Of a stretch of 64,000 bases of DNA, positions 12,601 to 23,288 are shown piece by piece. Source of the stretch: Cristatella mucedo. Its lineage: Eukaryota > Bryozoa > Phylactolaemata > Cristatellidae. How positions within the stretch are numbered: the first letter of the stretch is position 1; each line of letters opens with the position of its first letter. The position numbers were made by a program, and so were the translations under genes. Below the pieces are notes generated by a model. The model searched no databases and had not been told where the DNA came from. It saw nothing but the letters and a program-made list of their open reading frames with translations. Location: the NCBI GenBank assembly GCA_009760855.2, contig WPIO01000048.1:1959001-2023000 (forward strand), written 5' to 3'.

Positions 12601-15600
12601 CTTGTCGTGAAGTTCGAGTACCTTTCCCCTGGGCTAAGCCCTATTACACCACGAATGCCTGCAGTCAACAGTGAAATTCACTGGTGAAAGCGACGTGATT
12701 TGGCTTCTTCTTCTTATTTGGTGTCGGAGCTGTGGATTGGGCTAAATGACTTATGGACCTGCATGTATACATTAATCTGGGAAACATTGCTCGGATACCC
12801 GATACTAGAGATCGAGCAGAACCGTGACTCAAAGCACAGCAGAAGCCTCCAAAAGGTGTCCCTGTAGCTGCTGTCCGACTTTGGAGTTTGTCGATTCAGT
12901 CACTTTACCTAAATTCCTTAGTAATAATAATAATACATTTGTGTAGTGCCTTCAGAGAACTTAATCTCTTTCTAGGTACTTAACAAAATACCTGAAGCTA
13001 ATATGACATTAGCCTCAGGTCATGTCCCAGCAACTTTCAAAAATGCTGTAGTCGGGCCACTACTCAAGAAAGCAGCACTAAACCAAGAGAACTTGAGCAA
13101 CTACCGTCCAGTCTCTCTTCTACCATTCCTATCAAAGACACGGGAAAGAGTCGTGGCAGACCAACTGAACTCACATATTGAAACTTCAAACCTTGTTAGT
13201 GCATTCCAGTCTGGCTTTAGAACTAATCACTCAACAGAGCCAGCATTATTATAATAACAATAATGCACTTGATAAAGCGCCCTCAGAGAACTTAATCTCT
13301 TTCTAGGCGCTTTACATTTGCTGCAAAGGGAAATGCAATTGAATGGTAAGCAAAATCATGCTTGAAAAACAAACAAAATGAATAACATGGTTTGGGGTGA
13401 CATTCACAGGGTCAGCATGCAAATGTGGTTAGTGGAATCATGCACAGTGTCAGCACGGATAAGCACGTGAAGGACGAATCACAGGGACCCACTAAATGCT
13501 GTCCTAAATAGGTGTGTTTTTAAGTTCCTTTTAAATGTGGTCAGGTCAGGGGATGTTCTGACGCAGGTCGGGAGGAAGTTCCAGGCTTTGGGAGCATATG
13601 AACTAAATGCACGGTCTCCACAGGATTTAAGGTTTGTACGAGGTATTTGTAGACTGTTGGATTCCGAAAAGCGGGTTGTACGATGCTTGGCCTGATGGGG
13701 GAGTACGTCGGAGAGATAAGCTGGAGCCATAGAATGAAGGGACCTAAAAGTGAGCGACAAAACCTTGAAGTCAATCCGTTGCTTGACTGGTAGCCAGTGC
13801 AGGTCGGCGAGGAGTGGAGTAATGTGGCAACTGCGACACTCACGACAGACAAGCCTAGCTGCAGAGTTTTGCACCAGCTGCAATCGCCTGATCGCACATG
13901 CTGGTAGGCCAGTAAGCAGTGAGTTGCAGAAGTCGAGACGAGATGTCACGAATGCATGGACCACTTTAGACGTGGTATCCTTATCTAAACAAGCCCGAAT
14001 TTTAGCAATGTTATGAAGCTGAAAATAGGCTGATTTGACTGTGGAGCTGATATGGTCGTCTAACGGGAGGTCGCTTTGGAATATGACACATAGATTTCGA
14101 GCTGATTCGACAGGAGATATGCTGGCAGAGCCAATTTTGAGAGACAGCCTTTCCAATCTCTGGATCACACTGGGTTTGCCCATAACTAGTAAGTTAGTTT
14201 TGTCATCGTTTAGTTTTAGAAAATTTGCTGCCATCCATGTGCGGATGTCATCCATGCATGCAGCAAGTGAGTTGAGAGAGTTTGAGGTGCTCGAAGGCTG
14301 GGAGGGATCAAAGCAAAGGTACAACTGAGTGTCATCTGCATAGAAGTGAAGGCCTAGATCGTGCTTGGCAATCACATCTGCAAGAGGGAGAGTATAAAGT
14401 GGACCTAGCACGGAGCCCTGAGGTACTCCATATTTCAGAGGTACTTCAGATGATCTTTGCCAATTAACACATCAATATTCTGGAGTCTCCCACTGAGATA
14501 GGACCTGCATTGCATTGCTTCGGGTGTACAACTACTTGCATAGGAATGCAGACATGCGTAGAGTTTCTATGCTAGTTTTGCTCGATCTTTCGGTAGCTTT
14601 TGATACTATCGATCACCTAGTTATTCTTGAGCACCTCTCATCTCGTGTGGGCATCACTGGCACTGCTCTGCAATAGCTCAGGTCCTATCTCAGTGGGAGA
14701 CTCCAGAGTATTGATGTGAATGGACACGGATCATCCGTGGTACCTCTGAAATATGGGGTACCTCAGGGCTCCGAGCAAGGTCTGGTTCTTTTCACGGTTT
14801 CACTCTCCCTCTTGCCGCGATGTGATTGCCAAGCACGATCTAGGCTTTCACTTCTATGCGGATGGCACTCAGTGGTACTTTTGTTTTGATCCCTCCCAGC
14901 CTTCGAGCACCTCGAATTCTCTCAACTCACTTGCTGCATGTATTGATGACATCCACACATGGATGGCTGCAAACTTTCTTAAATTAAATGATAAAATAAA
15001 CTCACTAGTTATGGGCAAACCAAGTGTGTATCAGAAATTGGATAGGCTAAAACTGCTCAAAATCAGCTCTGCCAGTATATCTCCTACTGAATCTGCACGA
15101 AATCTTGGTGTCATGTTCCAAAGTGAACTTTCGTTAGACGACTATATCAGCTCCACAATCAAGTCTGCCTACTTTAAGCTACATAAAATTGCTAAAAATT
15201 CGGGCTTGTTTGCATAGGGATACCACATCTAAGTTGGTTCATGCATTTGGGACATCTTGTCTTGACTTCTATAACTCACTGCTTGCTGGCCTACCGGCAT
15301 GTGCAATCAGGCGCGTACAGCTGGTGTAAAACTCTGCAGCTATGCTTGTCTGCCGTGAGCATCGCAGTTGCCACATCACACCACTTCTCGCCGACCTGCA
15401 CTGGCTACCAGTCAAGCAGGGGATCGACTTCAAGGTTTTGTCGCTCACTTTTAGGTTCCATTATACTTTTTCTCCAGCCTACCTATCTGATCTACTCCCT
15501 ACCAGGCCAAGCATCGTACCACCCGCTTTTCGGAAACTAACTGTTTACCTATACCTCTTACAAACCTCAAATCATTTGGAGACCGTGCCTCTAGTTCGTA

Positions 15601-17639
15601 CTCTCCCAAACCCTAGAACTCAATCCCGACTTTCATCAAGACATTCCTTGTTTGACCTCATTAAAAAAGAAATTAAAAAGCACTTATTTATGACTGCATT
15701 TAGTGGGTCCCTGTGATTCGTCCTTTATGTGCTTATGCATGATCACACTGTTGCATGCTCCTACTAACCGCACTTGCATGCTGACCCTGTGCATGTCACC
15801 CATAACTATGTTATTCTTGTTGTTTATCGAGCATGCTACCACTAACCATCTGATCGTGTTTCCTTTGCAGCAAATGTAAAGTGCCTAGAAAGAGATTGAG
15901 TTCTCTGAGGGCGCTTTATCAAGTGTAATTATTATTTTTATTATTATTATGATGCACCCTCGTCTGGTTTTAAGATGCTAGGACTTTGGTACTATGTACC
16001 ATTATTAAATGCACTTATCAGCAGATATGGACTGCTGTTGTGGGCCACTAATAATAAAAATAATAGTACTAATATATTTGTATAGTACCCTCAGAGAACT
16101 GAATCTTTTTCTGGGCAATTGAGATTTGCTGTCACAAAAGTATCTCAATATGGTTAGTGATAAGATACACAGTCTCAACACCCATAAGCACACAATTCAC
16201 CTGGACTCAGCAACGGCTGTGAGGAGCAGGTTGAGAGCGCATTAACTGAAAGAATGGGTTTCCAAAGGATTTTAGGTTGGTTCGAGACATAGCTTAACAA
16301 CTTGAGTCAGAAGAGCAATTGGTAAGATTCCTAGCCTTATTGGGGAATAGGTTGAATATATAGGCTGGAGCAAGAGAATGAAGAGACCTAAAAGTAACTG
16401 GAAAACCTTGAGGTCGATACGCTGCTTGATGGGCAGTCACTGCAAGTTGGTGAGAAGTGGTGTGATGTGGCAACTGCAATTCTCACGACAGTCATGCCTG
16501 GCTGCGGAGTTATGCACTAACTGTAAGTACTCATTGCATAAGGCAGATCTGCTAGTAATGAGTTACAGAGGTCTAGATGGTATGTCGAAAGTGAATGGGC
16601 CTACTAGGATGCTGCATCCCTGTCTAAGCAGGCCCGAATTTTAGGCATTTGATATAGGTGAGAGTAGGCAGACTTGACTGTGGAACTGATGTGGTCGTCT
16701 AGTGAGGGGTCAGTTTGGAGCAATTCACCTAGATTCCGTGCAGCTACTACTGGAGATGTGCAGGTAGAGCCGATTTTGAGCATTAAGAGGTGCGATTTAG
16801 GAGTCACACACGTTAGCCCATAACTAGTAAGTTGACTTTATCATTCATTCAAATTGAGAAAGTTTGCTGCCATTCAAGTGTGGATGTCAGCAATACGTGC
16901 AGCAAGGAAGTTAAAAGAGTTTGCTGTGTTGAAGGCAGGGTACAGATCAAAGCATAGGTGCAGCTGTGTGTCGTCTGCGAATAAATGAAAGCCTAGATTG
17001 TAGTGAGAAGAATCATGAGCGAAGTTCCAATTCTGATGATGCTTGGAGTTTTCACTAGCCACTTTCAGTGCCTGCAGTGGCACTAAGGACCAGGCAATCT
17101 GAAAATTCCAAAAGGCAATGACAATTCCACAAGTTTGGTGCCTTGTCGCAGTTTAATGCTCTCTCCTAACTGAAGAAACCTGCTGCTGTGTCACTGATGG
17201 CAGATTTTTTATTACCCATATAATAAGCTGAACCTTTTGTAGCATAAAAAGTAAGCATCAATTACTGCTAAGTTGATTTGGACTAAGTTCTTTAAGTACC
17301 TTGTGGTACCCATGGAAATCAACAACACCCATGTTTACCGCAAACCATTCTCAGACATTGGTGACACACGTACCATCGATTATATACAAAACCCAAGTTC
17401 AAGTTTCGTAAAGGGGAGAATTCCTTACATCTTCGACTTGGTATATGATCTGCAGAAGAAGCCTAATTCGTGTAGACAGCATTCATGCATGGGATTTTCT
17501 TGTTTTCGGGCAAGTTACACATTGGTTAATGTTCTGCTTTTAGGCATTCAAGAGGCTCATGACAAAATGTCAGAAGTACTTTCCAACAGATCCATCTCGG
17601 ATGGTGAACTTTGAAAAACCAAAAGAGCCCGACGTCTGA
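3057..17639 (+). CDS. PRPF18: Pre-mRNA-splicing factor 18 (PRP18 homologue), nine coding exons
   Basis: U5 snRNP-associated factor for the second catalytic step of splicing, acting in the nucleus. Coding exons: 3057-3119, 5506-5745, 5984-6097, 7224-7364, 7451-7519, 9771-9911, 10103-10174, 10782-10937, 17544-17639. All junctions are GT-AG and phase 0; together they give 1092 nt and 363 aa (human about 342). Residues 1-21 match the family start ([14 protein letters not shown]). KKYFKRGDL opens exon 2. The PRP4-like/SFM motif [20 protein letters not shown] is at 102-121. The C-terminal Prp18 helical domain spans about 200-350, with the invariant loop [19 protein letters not shown] in exon 8. The end is [16 protein letters not shown]. 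The start was chosen by homology; an in-frame ATG 21 nt upstream is less likely. A Ser/Ala-rich insert (about residues 47-90) lengthens exon 2. ATTAAA at 17831 is a possible poly(A) signal. Exon limits come from homology plus splice consensus, not transcripts. Confidence 0.95.
3870..4200 (-). mobile_element. LINE-B antisense fragment in PRPF18 intron 1
   Basis: The antisense of the LINE-B RT C-terminus and 3' UTR is visible. 'cttccacagtctaggacc' is the reverse of the 'gtcctagactgtggaa' stretch in the 1.2-kb copy, and 'ggaggacagtcgaggaagtg' corresponds to its 3' UTR. It is degenerate with no open frame. The rest of intron 1 (3120-5505) holds no recognisable exon, apart from the inverted-repeat copy near 5.3 kb. 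Confidence 0.5.
5272..5365 (-). repeat. Right copy of the inverted repeat (PRPF18 intron 1)
   Basis: The reverse complement reads 'gtcgacaccagtctctattg' through 'ccttatactttagagggcgc' and matches 2690-2795 in opposite orientation. It lies about 140 bp before exon 2. It is part of a 119-codon minus-strand open frame, but the other copy's 20-bp indel breaks the frame, so coding is doubtful. Confidence 0.7.
6140..6240. repeat. Interrupted CAG/CTG trinucleotide tract
   Basis: Short CTG runs (ctgctgctgttgctg) and then GCA runs (agcagcagcagcagcc) meet CTGCTGCTG, so complementary triplet runs lie within 100 bp in intron 3 of PRPF18, directly after exon 3. They can pair as a hairpin. Confidence 0.7.
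6420..6690 (+). repeat. Compound tetranucleotide microsatellite
   Basis: An irregular TGTC/TCTG-rich stretch (6420-6520) runs into (ATCC)n at about 6523-6586 and then (ATCT)n at about 6588-6672. It lies in PRPF18 intron 3. The long open frames crossing it are repeat artefacts. Confidence 0.95.
7880..7960 (-). mobile_element. LINE-A 3' remnant, antisense
   Basis: A short, diverged piece of the antisense LINE-A end ('aataataataatctctt', 'ctttacatatgctcatatgg', 'ttagtggtagc'). The solo LTR is inserted directly after it at 7964, so this copy predates the LTR. Confidence 0.55.
7964..9293 (-). mobile_element. Solo LTR (Gypsy-like ends) in PRPF18 intron 5
   Basis: A GC-rich 1330-bp block starts TGTAACGCC and ends GGGCGCTACA: imperfect inverted TG...CA termini of LTR type. 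It is flanked by identical ATAC at 7960-7963 and 9294-9297, a 4-bp target duplication. No gag-pol lies between or beside the ends, so it reads as one LTR left by recombination. On the minus strand, TATTTAAG (8888-8895) could be the promoter TATA box and AATAAA (8181-8186) the poly(A) signal, which suggests minus orientation. Assignment to Gypsy rests only on the terminal bases. Confidence 0.8.
8240..8583 (+). repeat. Three-copy minisatellite, period about 121-122 bp, inside the LTR
   Basis: Three units share 'cactcNNGNGGAGGgaata', 'acccggaNcctaaaccctac' and 'ggtgaactag'. The cactc anchors are at 8251, 8372 and 8494; the last unit is shortened. Each unit holds a CTAAACCCTA motif resembling plant-type telomere sequence, but the motif is not itself tandem. 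Confidence 0.85.
9366..9535 (-). mobile_element. SINE-2 copy, antisense
   Basis: The reverse complement has a tRNA-like head with a B box (gtcgtgggttcaaaacc), then 'gtaggcgatcctttcttgcc', 'ggtggtgacagccgttaagg' and 'aaatcagcca'. The same order is seen at 12.5, 21.45 and 47.9 kb. Confidence 0.7.
10415..10442 (+). repeat. Short (GT)n tract
   Basis: About 12 GT units in PRPF18 intron 7, flanked by further GT-rich DNA to about 10500. Confidence 0.85.
11600..11872 (+). mobile_element. LINE-B 3' UTR fragment
   Basis: Matches the 1.5-1.75 kb copy closely ('gcttcccactttctctttgt', 'gctaccgaatgcgtaccgaa') and ends in 'atattacatta'. There is no coding part. The interval 10938-11600 of PRPF18 intron 8 shows only diffuse AT-rich DNA. 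Confidence 0.75.
12485..12655 (-). mobile_element. SINE-2 copy, antisense
   Basis: The reverse complement carries 'ggtcgcgggtttgag' (B-box-like), 'ggcaattctttcctgcc', 'agtggcgatagctgctatgg' and 'gctgttgattcagctaat'. This is the same architecture as the 9.4-kb copy. Confidence 0.65.
12921..12986 (-). mobile_element. LINE-A 3' tail, antisense
   Basis: (AAT)n followed by 'gtgccttcagagaacttaat' and 'ctctttctaggtactta', cut off after about 65 bp, where the plus-strand LINE-A begins. Confidence 0.7.
12990..15940 (+). mobile_element. LINE-A copy, split by a nested LINE-A
   Basis: Plus-strand RT remnant in two parts, 12990-13247 and 14512-15940. Part one encodes the RT N-terminal segment ([45 protein letters not shown]). 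Part two resumes exactly where that stops (RVYNYLHRN, then [14 protein letters not shown]), with a stop codon in the 'ALQWLRSYLSG' block. The catalytic YADD box reads FYADG, so the enzyme is dead. It continues to the 3' UTR and an (ATT)n tail at about 15930. It resembles L2/CR1-group non-LTR retrotransposons in the [18 protein letters not shown]-type motif. Confidence 0.85.
13248..14511 (-). mobile_element. Nested LINE-A copy with a 310-codon open RT frame
   Basis: Antisense LINE-A inserted into the plus-strand copy. It starts with its (AAT)n tail, then the 3' UTR (13260-13478), then a 310-codon open frame (13479-14411) from the YADD box ([11 protein letters not shown]) to the C-terminus ([10 protein letters not shown]). 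The motifs [35 protein letters not shown] and [20 protein letters not shown] are intact. The copy is 5'-truncated just after [13 protein letters not shown] is found at both junctions (13243-13247 and 14512-14516), a probable short target duplication. The uninterrupted frame suggests it is among the youngest copies here. Confidence 0.85.
16040..17085 (-). mobile_element. Degenerate LINE-A copy, antisense
   Basis: The tail region near 16040-16100 is followed by antisense RT pieces: [36 protein letters not shown] (16604-16807) and [19 protein letters not shown] (16874-17083). It has several frameshifts and stops. It lies in PRPF18 intron 8, which is 6.6 kb mainly because of these insertions. Confidence 0.8.
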
Positions 17640-18309
17640 TATCAGTGCTGTTTCTGTCTGTACTAGAGCATTACTGACAGTTCTGTCAAAGATCTTAAGA
17701 TACTTTGGATTGGCGTGGCAAATAGTGTTTATGCCGTAATGCGAAATTGACGAGCTCGTCTCACAGATGGGCAAGGCAGCCTTATAGGACATTGCAATTA
17801 CTGTAGTGAATGTCAGGGCTTGCAATGGTGATTAAAAGTTACCACCGTCAACTTATTAGCAGTGGTGGCGCTGATGTCTTCAGCCAGCTGGCTGCACTTG
17901 TATGATTGCCATGGATGTCACAAATCAGTACAGATTATATTTTATATTGTATGTGTTACTTGTACTGTGTCATGCTCAGTTTTTTGCATAGCTTCACTAG
18001 CAAAGTCATCGAATGCCATCGGCGAAAGTTTTTGAATACTTAAACCATGAATGGCCAACAATGTACATTTTATTCAACTGCATCAGCATCACCCAAGGAT
18101 TCTTTAGAAAGTACTTCACTGAACTGGCGGTGTGCATCAGGTCGCTATCTTGCTATCAGAAGTAACGATCCCCAAGCCGAGTATTTGAGCTTCGTAATCC
18201 ATCTTGCTTGATCAGCAGTAACTTGAGTAAAGTACTTTTTGACGAATCAGCTGTATTGCTGATACAGTGGCTAACTAGAAGACGAATCAAAGCCCATAGA
18301 ACGCTTGTG

Positions 18310-18400
18310 GGACGATATTTCTTTGCAGAAAATGTGAAGCGCCTAGAAAGAGATTGCGTTTTCTGAGGGTGCTTTATCAAGTGTACTATTATTAATATTG
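18310..18400 (+). mobile_element. LINE-A 3' tail
   Basis: 'gcgcctagaaagagattgcg' and 'gagggtgctttatcaagtgt' end in ATTATTAAT. Only the extreme 3' end is present. Between 17640 and 18310, and from 18400 to 19650, I see no gene or defined repeat. Confidence 0.7.
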
Positions 18401-19654
18401 TATCGATGACAGCTGAGGCAGATGTTCGACCTTTTCAGTAAAATTCAGGCTTTGTGGAATGTGCCACAGTAGAAGAGACAACGTAGAAGCTGGTGGCCTC
18501 GATGCCTGGCCAGACAAGGGCTAACATAAGGAATCGTGCTGCGATGATGTCACACTAAGCACATGCATCCCAACATCGGCTGTTTGTTTCTGGCCTATCA
18601 GTAAATATTTCACATGCTTCGCATAACTTAAGTATACCTGGCATCGAGGAAAACCCTCTTATTATATTAAGTGCCTTGAAAGATTGTTGATCGTTAATAT
18701 ATCGTTAAAAATCGTATATCTATTAGTTTAGCTGTTTTAAGTGGTATTTAAAGATATTTGTTGCATGCCTAACATATTTATTTGCCTAACGACAGCAAGA
18801 CGTCGTGTGCTTCCATTTTTTAGGTCTAGCTGTCATGTTCACAAGAACTGGCATCGACAAGCCCCTGCAAAGTAAAGGTGTAGTCATTTGCTGATTGCTT
18901 AGTAGCCAGCTATGGTTGGAAGAACCGGTGTAAATTAATGGTAAAAATTACATGCAGTGTTCCCTGCTGCCGCTGTGCATATCGCCAAGCATAGTCTACC
19001 ATCCTAAGCGATCACTGTCTATTTGAACTGCAATCGAACTCTTAAAAAACAAGATCGAGATTGGCAAACAGTAATACCCAAAGGAGACAATGCTTAGTCA
19101 GAGTTCACCTGAAAGCAGAAGGGATAGCTGGAGCTAGTCACTGACTCATTTCTGCTCTACCTGTCTAATGAAGCTATCGATATCTTGAGCACCAAGTCCT
19201 CATTGGTAGCTTGAGATCGATCAATTAGGCAGACGAGGCTCTGGCCAGGTTTCAATCATACCTCTGTGATCATGTGTAGTACATGTATCTAGCCGATACA
19301 TCTGCTCAAAAAAATCCACTGTCAGTTCTAGGTCTTTCGATGCTTTCCTTCTACCTCGAGATGATTCTGTCACTTAATGCCCCAGGTGCACCCAAGCCAA
19401 GGTCTTTTTGTCTCTTTGCAAGCCTCATCTCATAGCCTAAGCAAAGAGGCGACAGGGGCTGCTGCAGCTTGGATACAGAAGTGTGTGGACAAGAGTGGCC
19501 TGCATTTGAGTCCGATCGACTAAGTTGGAATTGAGCTGGGGCTGACATCGAATATATATGGGCACACAACAACGAAGCTGGGAAGCTTGTCCACTCAAAT
19601 CATCCTCTTCCCTTCAAAAAGAGCACCACCTTGTTTATAAGGGAACTGCAAGTA

Positions 19655-19900
19655 GCTATCTGTAATGTTATGTAATATATCCGTTTGTAATTCCACAAAC
19701 TTACTATGTGGGTATTACGAAGGAGAGTAATGTATAGTCACTCGCAGCCTTAGCAGCATTCGGTAGCCAACTGACTTCATCAACAAAGAGAAAGTGGGAA
19801 CCATAGCAGAGTCAGGAGAACAGTTGAGGTAGTGAGTTACATGGAAGCAGCAGCTCAGGACGGCTCTAAATGATGTGCCATGGTCGGCAGCAGGAGAGTA
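19655..19900 (-). mobile_element. LINE-B 3' UTR fragment, antisense
   Basis: Reverse of the 1.6-kb LINE-B 3' UTR: 'tgtaatgttatgtaatata' tail, 'cattcggtagccaactgact' and 'agagaaagtgggaaccatag'. There is no coding part. From 19900 to 20700 only a (GT)n run near 20358 and a G-run near 20417 stand out. Confidence 0.7.
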
Positions 19901-20769
19901 GTAGTCGTATCACTGCAAGAAATCAGAGAAGCTTCGCAGTACCGGTCTTGAAAGTGCTGCTGGCCTAGGTGCGATCGAGGCACACGCTAACACCTGAGCC
20001 AATGTAATTTGAGATAAGGCTAAATTCCTGGGTGAGGGGAGCTACGGATTCCTCTGCTGTCCTGATACTCGCTTAGTAGATGTTGGTCTTCGGAAATGGT
20101 TGAAGCCAGGCTTTCTTTCCTTATATCTCTCGCCGACACAAGCAAGCTTCGAGTGCAGCTTCTGAGCTCGACTTAACTTCTTTCTAGCCTTTTCCGAGTG
20201 TACCTCTATTCCTATCCCTAGCCAGATACTGTCAGGCTGCTATCAGGCGAATTACGATGACTGCAAACGTGGTGTAAACAAATAAAAACAAAGCATAGCC
20301 AAAGAAGCATATCCGAAAGCGACCAAGAGTAGTCAAGACACTTATTGAGTATATGCCTGTGTGTGTGTGTGTGTGTGCGTGCGCGCGAGGGGGTAGGCGG
20401 TGCACATGCAGAACGGGGGGGGGGGGGGCTTACTTGATTCTATCCTTTATCTGCTCCATGTTAATTGGGAACACAAAATTTACCTTGCAGCCTTGCCACT
20501 GGCTTCTAGCCTCCCTCGTCCCAGGGACTCAACACATTCGTATAGTCGGAGCATGTGTTGTCATCAGAATAGACATGAAAGCCAAGATTGTGCTTGGCGA
20601 TTACATCGGTAAGAGGGACACAACCCCCTGCTCAATTGGGAGACATGGGGTGACATGAGAGGGTTCCCCTGCAGAAAGTGAATTGGCTGGTGCTGTCAAC
20701 ATTGTAGATTATTACAGGAAGAGGAAGAGAGGAAAAAGAAGGATATCGGAGTTTTAACTGTGATTTCAC

Positions 20770-21446
20770 TAGAAAAGTGACCTTTCACTAGACGACCACA
20801 TAATCTACACGTCTGCCTATTTCAGCTATTTTACATTGCAAACATTAGACAGCTGCTACATAAAATGGCTGAACTTCGGGCCTGCTTAGACAGGGATACC
20901 TCATCAAAGTGGTTCCATGCATTTTTGACATCCAATCTTGACTTCTGTAATGCATTACTTGCAGATCTTCTGGCCATTGCAATAAGGAACTTACTGTTGA
21001 TGGATAACTATGCAGTTAGGCTTGTCTGCAGTTGCCACACCACACCACTTCTCACCGGTCTGCACTGGCTCCCCACCAAGCAGCGTATTGACTTCAAGGT
21101 TTGTCCAGTTACTTTTAGGTCTCACTATTCTCTTTCCCCAGCCTACCTATAGGAATTACTCCCTAATCAAGCCAGGCATCATGCCACCCGCTAGTCTGAC
21201 AAAAGTCGTTTAGTTGTGCCAATAACCAACCAAAATCCTCTGGAGATCATGCGTTCAGTTTGTACGATCCAAAAGTCTAGAAGTCACTATTGGCTGCCGT
21301 AAGACACCCCTGAACCAACGAGATTTTAAATGAATCTAAAAATGCACCGTTTCTTGCAGTATTTGCTGGCTTATTCAAGCTGACACTGTGCACCTAATCA
21401 TAACTATATTGGCATGCTTTTTTTTTACAGCAAATGTCAAGTGCCC
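20770..21446 (+). mobile_element. LINE-A RT C-terminal fragment
   Basis: Frames near 20865-21152 encode MAELRACLDRDTSSKWFHAF, SNLDFCNALLADL and [17 protein letters not shown], with frameshifts. It ends in the LINE-A 3' motif 'acagcaaatgtcaagtgccc', where a SINE-2 copy abuts. Confidence 0.75.
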
Positions 21447-21615
21447 AGAGTCGTGATGGCTCACTAGGTAAGGCTATTCAGGACCTCGGTCCCGGGGTCG
21501 TGAGTTCGCATCCTGCGGTGGGCAATCCTTTATTGCTGCTGAAAGCAGTGTTGACAGCCTTTAAGGCTCTTCTGCCACTATACAAAAAAAGGCTTCTAAA
21601 TCAGCTTAATCGACA
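21447..21615 (+). mobile_element. SINE-2 copy
   Basis: The tRNA-like head 'gatggctcactaggtaaggc' has a B box 'gtgagttcgcatcctgcgg'. It is followed by the family body ('gcaatcctttattgctgctg', 'tgacagcctttaaggctctt', 'aaatcagctt'). It joins the end of the LINE-A fragment without a spacer. Confidence 0.7.
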
Positions 21616-21949
21616 GTGCCACTGTCGTCAGTTATGCCGATTTTGGGCCTCTTGAAGCAGCCATTGTACTATAGTCCGAGCCGGTCAAAGAGTGCTTCGA
21701 AGTTGAATATTTGGGTGGCTGCTTGGGGGAAGGGGGCTCCGAGGCCGGGAGGCCCCCGGAATGTCGTTGGCTGGAATGCTGGTTCTCTCGGCAATAGCTG
21801 CTCTTCAACTGTGGTCTTGAGGCACTTCAAAAGGCCGTGCTCTGGTGACTTAATGCCTCTTTTCCCTGGCAGCTGTCCAAGGTCACGATTTAAAACCATG
21901 ACTTGCCCAAAGTGGAGTCAGCTAGGCCTGTGATGGAAAAGGCCAGCCG

Positions 21950-22045
21950 TCTTTATATATATAATTCATTTATATAGCACCCTAAGAGAACTTAATCTCT
22001 ATTCAGGCGCTTCACATATGCCTCGGGGCTCTATGACACATCTGT
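21950..22045 (-). mobile_element. SINE-A 3' part, antisense
   Basis: 'ataattcatttatatagcac', 'gagaacttaatctctattca', 'ggcgcttcacatatgcctcg' and 'gggctc' are the exact antisense order of the SINE-A copy at 51.1 kb. The tRNA head is mostly lost. A LINE-A-type plus-strand tail follows at about 22160-22240. Confidence 0.7.
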
Positions 22046-23039
22046 CCTAATAATGTACTCATGCCGGCTACTTCGTCTGTATGGTTAGAATTCAGAGCCC
22101 CTGGATGGGGTATTACTTCAATGCAAACAAAACTCAGCTCTACGTTGATCATACTTTCTTCACAGTATATGCAGTGTCTAGAAAGAGATTAAGTTCTCTG
22201 AGGGCACTATGCAAATGTAAAATAATAATTATGATTATTAGCACTATGTACCTCTCAAACCGGGAAGAGCCAACTGCTAATATTTATTAATTGAAACTAC
22301 ATCTAATGCATTAGGGCCTGCATAGCTGGTGATAAATGTGGCCACTGGGCTAGTCTTGAAATCCAAGAAATCAAGTCATGTCTCCTTTTGTACGCGACTT
22401 GCAACGATCCACAAAGCCTGTCACGTCACGGCATACATGGCCTATTCATACAGAAGAATCGCTGCAGCAGCATGACCTCTTGAAAACATAGTTCGTGTTT
22501 CTTTAATTTTAAGATTTGGAATTGGCGACATATTCTTCTGCTCCTCAATTTTGTCAATCACGATGCACGAGTCTGCAATAATGCGTACGACATGAAGAAT
22601 TTACTTGCAAGTACACGCCCCTTTCTATCTTGAAGACCATGCAAGCAAGCCGCTGCAAAAAGCTTTCTTTACGCATTGTCTAAAATCCGACAAAAAAAGT
22701 CGTGGACAGCTGCTATGCCATTGGTCAATCCTTGAGTGGCTTTTAGCACTATGTATCAGGATAGCGGTACAGCTACTAACTACCTTTTCGAAGAAGTTCT
22801 ATGATAGTAATTTTCGCTCACACCTACCCGCCGCGTCTCCTACAGCGGGTTTTCTCCTACAGTGCAGGTCTGTAGCTACAGACTGGCGTGCGAACCGAGC
22901 GGGGTGCAGCCTGGCGCGAGCGTCGTCTGGAAGATTGATTCTCAGAATATGAAGATAATCGAACGAAGGTTGGTAAATTCTACTGAGAAAATAAACAATG
23001 CCGAATCACAGAAGCCGGAAGGAGCAGAATTCACCAAGT

Positions 23040-23135
23040 TACAGACGAGACATCGATAGCGCACGCCAGCAGCGAGTGCCTTGCGGCTTGCGACCGGAAC
23101 CCACGACCGGAAACGACCGACCACCTAGCAATCGC
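23040..23135 (-). mobile_element. Possible SINE-2-like tRNA head near the RNASEH1 start
   Basis: The reverse complement contains 'ggtcgtgggttccggtcgc', like the SINE-2 B box, preceded by 'cgcgattgctaggtggtcgg'. It lies within a CpG-rich stretch (about 22870-23660) that probably includes the RNASEH1 promoter. The body of the SINE is not clear, so this is tentative. Confidence 0.35.
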
Positions 23136-23288
23136 GCCCTCGCTGCTGAAGAGCGCTAAAGCGCGGCTGCAGCATTAGAATTGCCTGCGTGCTATAACAG
23201 CCTAGGCACTTTCGACACGGCTCATTTTTGGCGCTCGCTATTGACCGTAGGGCGCTGGGCAGAAGAGTTGGCGCGGTGCACGACGATT

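Noticed and set aside
22605-23059. Open frames upstream of RNASEH1
   Set aside because: They do not join the RNASEH1 start in frame and show no targeting-peptide features; probably CpG-rich 5' flank.
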